Origin: DATKLX01 sp035542155
GTDB taxonomy: Bacteria > Chloroflexota > Anaerolineae > Anaerolineales > Anaerolineaceae
Length of the DNA stretch: 8,401 nucleotides
NCBI GenBank assembly: GCA_035542155.1
Contig: DATKLX010000078.1
Coordinates: forward strand, 1-8,401
Reading direction: 5' to 3'
Below, one piece after another: positions 1 to 5,535 of the stretch (position 1 is its first letter; the number at the start of each line of letters is the position of its first letter). The notes under the pieces are model-generated. The model worked only from the letters and a program-made list of their open reading frames with translations, had not been told where the DNA came from and made no database searches. Both the position numbers and the translations under genes were made by a program.

Positions 1-1654
1 GAGCGGTGTAGTAGTCGCTGATGGTGGTCTGGGTCTGGGCCGCGTCTTCACCCTTGACACCCAGCACTTCTGCGGGCAGGTTCTTTTCCTTGAAGGCATC
101 CAGGAAGCCCTGGCAGCGCGCATCGAGACCGGAGTGCCCGACCTGGTGGTTGATGCAGACGCCCTTCTTGGCCCCAGCTTCGGCGAGCCGCCGGCCGCCG
201 TAGAGGCCCTGGACGTAATCTTCAGCGCCCCAGAAGGTCAGGTAGTTGATCTTATCCACCGAGGGGCCCTGGCCGGTGTCGTAAGCCACAACCGGGATGC
301 CGGCGTTGATGGCTTTGTCCAATGGAGGCTTGAAGAGCACGGGGTCGGTGATGGTCGCGCCGAGGCCGTCTGGCCTGGTCGCCACGGCCTGGTCGATCAG
401 GGCCGCGGTCTTATCGATATCGAATTTGTCGGGGCCCATGATGGTGATGTCGATGCCCATATCTTTCCCCGCCTGCTCCATGCCCTTCTGGACCACACAC
501 CAGTAGGGGTCGTAGGCGCACAAAGCGTGCTGGACCATGGCAAATTTGAGCGGTTTGTCGGCCGCAACCTTCTGCTTGGCCAGAATGGCCTTATCGATGA
601 AGCCTGGGCCGGTGGGGGTGACAGGCAGAGCAGGCCGGATGCCGTAGCGGTTGACCAGCATCAGGTACATGACCGCCATATAGCCCTGGGCATAAGGCTG
701 CTGGTCGACGGCGAAGAGGGTCGTGCCATCATTGATGCGCTTCTCGATCTCAGGGCTGGTATCAAAGGTGCCGTGGAAGATGCCTTTGGGTTTCTGGGCG
801 TCGACGAAGGCATAGAAGGGGGTAGCGCCGCTGGGGCCGAGGGTCAGCCAGCCGTCGACGTCGGGATGGGCGGTATAGTAATCACTGATGGTGGTCTGGG
901 ATTGGGCCGCATCCTCACCTTTGACGCCCAGGACCTCAGCCTTGAGTTTGGCGTCGGTAAAGGCCTGTTGGAAGCCCTTGCAGCGCGCGTCGAGACCGGC
1001 GTGGCCCACCTGGTGGTTGACACAGACCCCGGTTTTCGCGCCGGCAGCGATCAGTCGCTGGCCGCTCTGCAGACCGCCCTGGTATTCATCCATGCCGATG
1101 TAGGTCAGGTACGCGATCTTGTCTTTGTCGGGGCCGTTGCCGGCATTGTAACCGACCACTGGAATGCCGGCGGCGAGGGCCTTGTTGATCGGCTCCTTAA
1201 ACAGGGTCGCATCGGTGACGGTGAGACCGATCCCATCCGGTTTGGAGGCGGTGGCCTGATCGATCAGGGAGGCGGTTTTTTCGAGGTCGAATTTATCCGG
1301 CCCAAGGATGGTTACCGAGACGTCCATCTGCTTGGCGGCATCCTTGATCCCCTGCTCGACCGTGCACCAGAAGGAATCCCAGGCGCACAGGGCGTGCTGG
1401 ACCATCACGAAGGTCAGGTGGCCTTTAATAGTGGGACCGCCTGCCGAAGGAGGGGTTGTCGGGGCAGGAGCTGCGGGCGCAGTTTCCGCGGGCGGTTGTG
1501 TGGACACAGGTGGCTGAGTGGGGCTGGGTGGAGCCGTAGGCGCCTGAGCCGGGGCTGAAGTGGGGGGTGTGGTGGTGGCTGTCGGCGTGGTACAGGCGCT
1601 CAGGACCAGCGAAAGCGCGACCAAAAAAGTCAAGACATATTCTATTTTTTTCAT
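1..1654 (-). CDS. Sugar ABC transporter substrate-binding lipoprotein with tandem-duplicated binding domain (3' end outside window)
   Basis: Codons run without a stop from the ATG at 1654 to the window edge (551 residues visible, C-terminus missing). A ribosome-binding site GGGGAGAAG (1669-1661) lies 6 nt upstream. Residues 1-20 are a lipoprotein signal peptide ending in LSAC, so Cys21 should be lipidated and the protein anchored outside the cytoplasmic membrane. Residues 22-78 are a Pro/Thr/Ala-rich linker. Residues about 82-370 form a complete periplasmic-binding-protein type 1 domain (Peripla_BP_4, ribose-binding type), with GPDKFD, AGIPVV and DGIG motifs. A second copy starts at residue 371 and is cut off by the window. 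The role inferred is capture of a sugar for the permease encoded 106 nt upstream on the same strand. An ATPase gene, expected for CUT2 importers, is not visible and may lie downstream beyond position 1. Family assignment is firm; the ligand is unknown. Confidence 0.9.
   Translation of the reverse strand, partial: MKKIEYVLTFLVALSLVLSACTTPTATTTPPTSAPAQAPTAPPSPTQPPVSTQPPAETAPAAPAPTTPPSAGGPTIKGHLTFVMVQHALCAWDSFWCTVEQGIKDAAKQMDVSVTILGPDKFDLEKTASLIDQATASKPDGIGLTVTDATLFKEPINKALAAGIPVVGYNAGNGPDKDKIAYLTYIGMDEYQGGLQSGQRLIAAGAKTGVCVNHQVGHAGLDARCKGFQQAFTDAKLKAEVLGVKGEDAAQSQTTISDYYTAHPDVDGWLTLGPSGATPFYAFVDAQKPKGIFHGTFDTSPEIEKRINDGTTLFAVDQQPYAQGYMAVMYLMLVNRYGIRPALPVTPTGPGFIDKAILAKQKVAADKPLKFAMVQHALCAYDPYWCVVQKGMEQAGKDMGIDITIMGPDKFDIDKTAALIDQAVATRPDGLGATITDPVLFKPPLDKAINAGIPVVAYDTGQGPSVDKINYLTFWGAEDYVQGLYGGRRLAEAGAKKGVCINHQVGHSGLDARCQGFLDAFKEKNLPAEVLGVKGEDAAQTQTTISDYYTA
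2..1411 (-). repeat. In-frame tandem duplication inside the substrate-binding protein gene, period 867 nt
   Basis: Unit 1 covers residues 82-370 (1411-545) and unit 2 starts at residue 371 (544) and leaves the window at residue 551. Matching landmarks are always 289 residues apart: MVQHALCA at 84 and 373, GPDKFD in both, GVC(V/I)NHQVGH, GLDARC, and the near-identical stretch from AEVLGVKGEDAAQ to ISDYYTA. Over the roughly 180 residues that can be compared I see no insertion or deletion, and by eye about 60 percent of residues are identical. The divergence with kept spacing points to an old duplication under selection, not a recent copying event or an assembly artefact. Confidence 0.93.
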
Positions 1655-1760
1655 GCTTTTCTTCTCCCCAAACACTTGAAATGAAAGGTGGCTATCTACA
1701 TGCTCCTACTGCTGGTCAGATTTTTTCCCCGATCACCTCCTTTCTGGGAATGTTCAGATT

Positions 1761-2762
1761 TCAATCGCCTTTGGAGATAAACGTGTTACTGATCACGGAG
1801 ATGATGATGATCAGCCCGGCGGTGGCCTGGAAGACCTCGATGGGGATGTGCATCAACACCAGGCCCTGGTCGAGCATCTGGAGGATCAGGGTGCCCATGA
1901 TCGCGCCGAAAATCGTGCCGCGGCCGCCGGTCATGCTCACCCCGCCGATCACGCTGGCGGCGACGACGATCAGCTCCATGCCGTCGCCGCGGAGCGGGTC
2001 AACGCTGAGGCGGTAGGAAAACTGCAAGAGGCTGGCGATAGCGACCAAAAAACCGGTGAGGGTAAAGCAGAGGATCTTCACCCGGCTGACGTTTACCCCC
2101 TGCGCGGCGGCCGCTTCAGGAGATCCTCCGGAGGCAAAAACCCAGTTGCCAAACTTCGTGCTCATCAGGATGAAGGAAAAGACCAGGGCGATCAGGATGA
2201 ACCAGATCAGGTTCGTGCGGAAGCTGTTCGCGGCGCCAAAGGCCTCGTTGAGTAGGGTGAAATTTCCATTGAGGATGCCGAACAGGGGGATCGGGTCGCC
2301 CTTGTAGGTGGCAAAGCTGCCGTGTCCCACGATGCGAACGATGCCGCGGTAGGCCAGCAGGGTTCCCAGCGTGGCGATGAAGGAGGGGATGCGGGCTTTG
2401 ACCACGATCAGGCCATTGAGCAGGCCGAGCGCGGAGCTGACCAGGATGGCCAGCGCGATTCCGACCCACACGGACCACCCGGCGATGAGAGACAGGGCGA
2501 GGACATAGCTGGCGAGGGCGAAATTCGACCCAACCGAAAGGTCAAACTCACCGGCGATCATGAGCATGGCGACGCCGATGGTGACGATGCCGGTGATGCT
2601 GCCGAAGGTCAGGATATTGCCGATTGAATCGGGGGAAAGAAAATGAGGTGCAGCCAGAACGAAGAAGATAAATAGCAGTAAAAAGCTGATGAGGGCAACG
2701 GCCTCAGGGAAATAAGACAACCGGTGGCGTACTTCGGGCAATCTCTTTGTGAGCAAACCCAT
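1761..2762 (-). CDS. CUT2-family sugar ABC transporter permease (RbsC-like)
   Basis: This 333-residue integral membrane protein would form the channel of a ribose-type ABC importer (BPD_transp_2 family). A cytoplasmic N-terminus of about 20 residues precedes a first hydrophobic segment (about 22-38), followed by many more. The hallmark GEFDLSVGS (71-79) corresponds to the G-x-DLSVG signature of RbsC-type permeases, and IPSFIATLGTL and TGGRGTIFGA are further family motifs. Length is normal (RbsC is about 320). The ATG at 2762 is preceded by AGAGGTG a few nucleotides upstream; the TGA stop is at 1763-1761. It is the first gene of the leftward operon, transcribed from the operator-controlled promoter at 2853-2881, and is followed after 106 nt by the substrate-binding protein. 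The permease-first order without an ATPase in between is slightly unusual. Substrate is not predictable beyond a sugar or polyol. Confidence 0.92.
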   Translation of the reverse strand: MGLLTKRLPEVRHRLSYFPEAVALISFLLLFIFFVLAAPHFLSPDSIGNILTFGSITGIVTIGVAMLMIAGEFDLSVGSNFALASYVLALSLIAGWSVWVGIALAILVSSALGLLNGLIVVKARIPSFIATLGTLLAYRGIVRIVGHGSFATYKGDPIPLFGILNGNFTLLNEAFGAANSFRTNLIWFILIALVFSFILMSTKFGNWVFASGGSPEAAAAQGVNVSRVKILCFTLTGFLVAIASLLQFSYRLSVDPLRGDGMELIVVAASVIGGVSMTGGRGTIFGAIMGTLILQMLDQGLVLMHIPIEVFQATAGLIIIISVISNTFISKGD

Positions 2763-2830
2763 TCAACACCTCTGACTGAGGATTGTTTTGTTTCCCTTCA
2801 ACCCGGAGAAAAACCGAAGTGGTTACCGGC

Positions 2831-2850
2831 TTATGCAAAGCTTTGCATAA
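2831..2850. promoter_or_regulatory. Operator O1: perfect 20-bp palindrome, LacI/GalR type
   Basis: TTATGCAAAGCTTTGCATAA is a perfect 20-bp inverted repeat with the core TGCAAA-GC-TTTGCA, the layout expected of LacI/GalR-family operators (even palindrome with a central dinucleotide). It begins 2 nt downstream of the leftward -10 box, so it covers the transcription start and early transcribed region of the permease operon, a position suited to repression. It matches the second site at 2960-2979 in 17 of 20 positions. The cognate regulator is not in the window. Confidence 0.78.
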
Positions 2851-2852
2851 AC

Positions 2853-2881
2853 AGTCTAGCATAATCAATTGGGCATGTCAA
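2853..2881 (-). promoter_or_regulatory. Leftward sigma-70-type promoter of the transporter operon
   Basis: On the minus strand a perfect -35 TTGACA (2881-2876) is followed by a 17-nt spacer and a -10 TAGACT (2858-2853; four of six consensus bases). The start would fall near 2846, inside operator O1, leaving a leader of about 84 nt before the permease ATG at 2762. It is predicted from sequence only. Confidence 0.65.
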
Positions 2882-2929
2882 TAGATAGCAAGACGATCAT
2901 TTTTAGGCTTAAAATCTACAATTTGAGAT

Positions 2930-2957
2930 TTGACATCTAAATTGGAAAGGCTATAAT
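2930..2957 (+). promoter_or_regulatory. Rightward sigma-70 consensus promoter of the transaldolase/aminotransferase operon
   Basis: TTGACA (2930-2935) and TATAAT (2952-2957) both match the consensus exactly, with a 16-nt spacer. Transcription should start near 2964, within operator O2, about 30 nt before the ATG at 2995. Such a strong promoter fits a gene normally held off by a repressor. Confidence 0.8.
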
Positions 2958-2959
2958 GA

Positions 2960-2979
2960 TTCTGCAAACATTTGCATAA
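2960..2979. promoter_or_regulatory. Operator O2: near-perfect palindrome, LacI/GalR type
   Basis: TTCTGCAAACATTTGCATAA carries the core TGCAAA-CA-TTTGCA (2963-2976) and differs from O1 at only three positions (3, 10 and 11 of 20). It starts 2 nt after the rightward -10 box, exactly the spacing seen for O1 on the other side. The two site centres are 129 bp apart, so one regulator could repress both promoters, possibly with looping, which the sequence cannot decide. Confidence 0.76.
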
Positions 2980-2994
2980 GAAAATGAGGGACCC

Positions 2995-4083
2995 ATGACG
3001 ACTAATTATAATGGACCTCTACACGAGATGGCGTGCACGACGCCGACAGATTACTGGAACGATTCCTGCTCCGTCCAGGAGCTGAACTACGCGATCGAGC
3101 GCGGGGCGGTGGGTGCGACCAGCAACCCGACGATCGTGATGGACGTGCTGAAAAAGGAGATGCCGCTGTGGCGGGACCGCATCCAGCGGATGATCGCCGA
3201 ATACCCCACCGCAGGAGAAGATTTCCTGACCTGGCGGTTGATCGAAGAGATGGCTGTGCGCGGCGCGGAACTGCTCTTGCCGGTCTTCGAGCGGGAAAGC
3301 GGGTTGAAAGGGCGGCTGTCGATCCAGACTGACCCGCGCAACTTTCGGGATGTGGACGCCCTGGTCGAGCAGGCGCTGCGTTTTAACGCCCTGGCCCCAA
3401 ATATGCAGATCAAGATACCGGCGACGAAAGCTGGGATCCAGGCGATCGAAGAGGTAACCTACCGCGGGGTGAACATCAACGCGACGGTGAGCTTCACCGT
3501 CCCACAGTGCCTGGCGGTAGGGGCATCGGTCGAGCGGGGATTGAAGCGGCGCGAGGCCGAGGGGCTGGACGTGACCAGGATGCGCCCGGTCTGCACGCTG
3601 ATGCAGGGCCGGCTGGACGATTGGATGCAGGTGCTGATGAAGCGCGACGGCATCCTGGTCGACCCGGGGATCGCGTACTGGGCGGGGATCGCGGCGGTCA
3701 AAAAGGCGGAGGCCCTGTTCCACGAGCGCGGTTACCGGGCGCGAATGCTCTCGGCGGCGTACCGCCACGTGCTGCACTGGTCGGAGCTGATTGGGGGAAA
3801 CATCATCCAGACCATTCCCTACGCCTGGCAGGTGCAGTACAACGCTTCGAATATCGAGGTGAAGGACCGTTTTCACACGCCGGTTGATGAAAGAATCGTC
3901 GGCGAGTTGTACGAGAAATTCGCGGATTTCCGCCGGGCGTACGATGAGGACGGGTTGAGCCTGGACGAGTTCGACGGCTACGGTCCTTCAGTGCGTACCC
4001 TGCGGACGTTTATCAGTTCGTACCACGACCTGGCCGGGGTGATGCGCGATTTCACGCTCCCCGATCCGGACATCAAAAGATAA
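2995..4083 (+). CDS. Transaldolase-family enzyme with a variant active site
   Basis: This 362-residue protein belongs to the transaldolase/fructose-6-phosphate aldolase family (TAL_FSA), cytosolic class I enzymes that move or release a three-carbon unit through a lysine Schiff base. Both family signatures are intact: GATSNPTIV (40-48) and the segment 137-154 with MQIKIPATKAG, which places the Schiff-base lysine at Lys140. Asp23 (WNDSC), Asn44, Thr164 (NINAT) and Arg206 (QGR) align with Escherichia coli TalB Asp17, Asn35, Thr156 and Arg181. By my alignment TalB Glu96 is replaced by Gln111 and Phe178 by Met203, so the preferred reaction may differ from pentose-phosphate transaldolase. The length exceeds TalB (about 317). 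GAGGG at 2986-2990 supports the ATG at 2995. It heads an operon under O2 with the aminotransferase downstream, which suggests catabolism or conversion of the imported sugar. Confidence 0.87.
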   Translation: MTTNYNGPLHEMACTTPTDYWNDSCSVQELNYAIERGAVGATSNPTIVMDVLKKEMPLWRDRIQRMIAEYPTAGEDFLTWRLIEEMAVRGAELLLPVFERESGLKGRLSIQTDPRNFRDVDALVEQALRFNALAPNMQIKIPATKAGIQAIEEVTYRGVNINATVSFTVPQCLAVGASVERGLKRREAEGLDVTRMRPVCTLMQGRLDDWMQVLMKRDGILVDPGIAYWAGIAAVKKAEALFHERGYRARMLSAAYRHVLHWSELIGGNIIQTIPYAWQVQYNASNIEVKDRFHTPVDERIVGELYEKFADFRRAYDEDGLSLDEFDGYGPSVRTLRTFISSYHDLAGVMRDFTLPDPDIKR

Positions 4084-4166
4084 CCACAAAGGACTCAGCG
4101 TAAAAAAGAACAGAAGAGCAGAGAACAGTAAAAAATCGAGAACGGATTTTTCTGTGTACTCTGTGG
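4084..4166. repeat. Nested inverted-repeat element between the two enzyme genes
   Basis: Outer arms CCACAAAGGACTCAG (4084-4098) and CTGTGTACTCTGTGG (4152-4166) are inverted copies matching at 12 of 15 positions. Inside lies a perfect hairpin, AAAAATC (4131-4137) and GATTTTT (4145-4151), with a 7-nt loop. A T-run (4172-4178) follows the element. The left arm begins directly after the transaldolase stop codon. The arms resemble the CCACAGAG-x-ACACAGAG type of short dispersed intergenic repeat I recall from environmental bacterial genomes; that link is from memory. It could weaken or process the message between the two genes. Confidence 0.55.
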
Positions 4167-4197
4167 TGAAGTTTTTTTAAGATCTTAGGAGAATGTT

Positions 4198-5403
4198 ATG
4201 CCGGGACCAGGATTTTTTTTCGAAGGGGATGAAGAGATCCAGGAGGTGCTGGAGGTAGTCCGCAGCGGGCACATTTCCCGCTACGGGGATGAGGACGACC
4301 CGCGTTTCTGCCACAAGGTGTATACCCTCGAGCGGGAGTTTGCCGAGAAGATCGATGTGGGGTATTGTGTTGCGATGTGCTCAGGCACGGGGGCGTTGAT
4401 GTCGGCGCTAAGCGCGCTGGGGATCGGGCCGGGGGATGAGGTGCTCGTCCCGGGCTACACCTTCGTCGCGACCTTCTCCGCGGTGATCGCAGTGGGGGCG
4501 CAACCGGTGATGGTGGAAATCGACGAGTCGCTGACCATGGACCCGACCGACGCGCGCCTGAAAATCACGCCGCGGACGCGGGCGATCATCCCGGTACATA
4601 TGCTCGGCAACCCATCCGATATGGACGCAATTTCCTTGCTGGCCCAGGAGGCGAACCTGCACCTGATCGAGGACTGTTGCCAGGCGCTGGGTGGTTCTTA
4701 CCACGGCAAAATGCTGGGGACTTTTGGCGCGTTTGGGGCTTTCTCGCTGAACAACTACAAGGTGATCAACTCGGGGGATGGGGGCCTGCTGGTGACCAAC
4801 TCGAAAGACCTCTATGAGCGAGCCTTCGGGTTTCACGACCAGGGACACAAGCCGCTGCGCAAGGGAGTGGAGATCGGCAGCCGCTCGACGATCGGGATCA
4901 ATCTGCGGATGAACGAGCTGACCGGGGCGTTTGCGCTGGCTCAGCTTCGCAAGCTGGATCGCATCCTGGGCGCGCTGCGGGAGAAGAAAGCGCGCTTCAA
5001 AAAGGCGATCCAGGCGGCGCACCTCGAAGGGCTGGCCTTCCGTAAAATCAACGATCCGTCCGGGGAGTGCGCCACGCTGCTGACCATCCAGCTTGAGGAC
5101 CAGCAGACTGCCGACCGGGCTGCTCAGGCGCTGCAAAGTAAAACGGTGATCCGCTCCGGCTGGCACGTGTATAACAACATGGAACAGATCCTGGCGTTGT
5201 GCGACCAAAATGGCCGGCCGCTGTACCAGAAAAATATGCTGCCCAGGACGGACGATCTCCTGGGGCGGAGCATCAACCTGAGCGTCGGAGTGGTGGACCC
5301 GGGCCTGGGGGCGGATTTTGGAATCAACGTGCTCACCCCGGATGAAGAGATCGACCGGAAAGCGGAGGAATTCATCCGGCGGATGAAGCCCATCGTGGGA
5401 TAA
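4198..5403 (+). CDS. DegT/DnrJ/EryC1/StrS-family PLP-dependent aminotransferase
   Basis: This 401-residue protein is a complete fold-type I aminotransferase of the DegT family, which usually transfers the amino group of glutamate or glutamine to a keto-sugar or keto-cyclitol. SGTGAL (62-67) is the PLP phosphate-binding turn, Asp159 in EDCCQA contacts the pyridine nitrogen, and Lys188 in LNNYKVINSGDGG is the lysine that holds PLP. LRMNELTGAFALAQL (about 237-251) is the usual family segment after the cofactor site. AGGAG (4187-4191) lies 6 nt before the ATG. The gene is co-directional with the transaldolase gene, 114 nt downstream across an inverted-repeat element, and probably shares the O2-controlled promoter. 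Pairing with a sugar importer and a transaldolase suggests amination of an imported keto-sugar or inosose, or deamination in the reverse direction; the actual substrate is unknown. It is not obviously part of a surface-polysaccharide cluster here. Confidence 0.88.
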   Translation: MPGPGFFFEGDEEIQEVLEVVRSGHISRYGDEDDPRFCHKVYTLEREFAEKIDVGYCVAMCSGTGALMSALSALGIGPGDEVLVPGYTFVATFSAVIAVGAQPVMVEIDESLTMDPTDARLKITPRTRAIIPVHMLGNPSDMDAISLLAQEANLHLIEDCCQALGGSYHGKMLGTFGAFGAFSLNNYKVINSGDGGLLVTNSKDLYERAFGFHDQGHKPLRKGVEIGSRSTIGINLRMNELTGAFALAQLRKLDRILGALREKKARFKKAIQAAHLEGLAFRKINDPSGECATLLTIQLEDQQTADRAAQALQSKTVIRSGWHVYNNMEQILALCDQNGRPLYQKNMLPRTDDLLGRSINLSVGVVDPGLGADFGINVLTPDEEIDRKAEEFIRRMKPIVG

Positions 5404-5412
5404 AAACGTTAG

Positions 5413-5535
5413 CGGGAGGATATCGCCGCGTGCATCCTGTATTGCCTGGCCCAACCGGCGCGGGTGGACGTGATCGGCGTGCAGATCTGCGCGCAGGCAC
5501 GCAATTTAAATCGAGGGATCGCAGCCTTCAACTGA
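5413..5535 (+). pseudogene. Remnant 3' end of a short-chain dehydrogenase/reductase (SDR) gene
   Basis: The stretch after the aminotransferase stop codes, in the same frame, for a 40-residue tail containing EDIAACILYCLAQPARVDV. This looks like the C-terminus of classical SDR enzymes, where an E-D-(I/V)-A-x-x-(V/I)-L-(F/Y)-x-L-x-Q-P-x-x-V-(D/N)-(V/I) pattern is common. TAG at 5410 precedes it directly and there is no start codon, Rossmann motif (GxxxGxG) or YxxxK, so only the last part of the gene survives. The final residues (RNLNRGIAAFN) are atypical and the stop at 5533-5535 overlaps the end of secY on the other strand by 8 nt. I infer that an SDR gene once followed the aminotransferase and was mostly deleted. 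It could also be a chance resemblance, though the GC-rich third positions suit former coding sequence. Confidence 0.45.

Noticed and set aside
134..1558. Long open frame on the plus strand (474 codons)
   Set aside because: It lies codon-on-codon opposite the substrate-binding protein gene. It stays open only because the true gene lacks the minus-strand codons TTA, CTA and TCA; the product resembles nothing, whereas the minus strand gives a lipobox and binding domains.
1655..1760. Separate promoter or small gene between permease and binding-protein genes
   Set aside because: I see only the ribosome-binding site for the binding protein; no convincing promoter boxes, terminator stem or open frame.
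1567..2016. 149-codon plus-strand frame spanning the gap between permease and binding-protein genes
   Set aside because: It overlaps both genes on the opposite strand, lacks a ribosome-binding site and gives no recognisable protein.
3019..3876. 285-codon minus-strand frame inside the transaldolase gene
   Set aside because: It is fully antisense to a gene with two intact family signatures; the translation is rich in Arg, His and Pro and has no recognisable motif.
4408..5454. 348-codon minus-strand frame opposite the aminotransferase gene
   Set aside because: It is a GC-driven antisense shadow with low-complexity basic composition and no domain pattern.
5477..5502. Hairpin GCGTGC...GCACGC as a terminator between the convergent genes
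   Set aside because: The stem is only 6 bp with a 14-nt loop, there is no T-run on either side, and it lies inside the SDR-like coding remnant.
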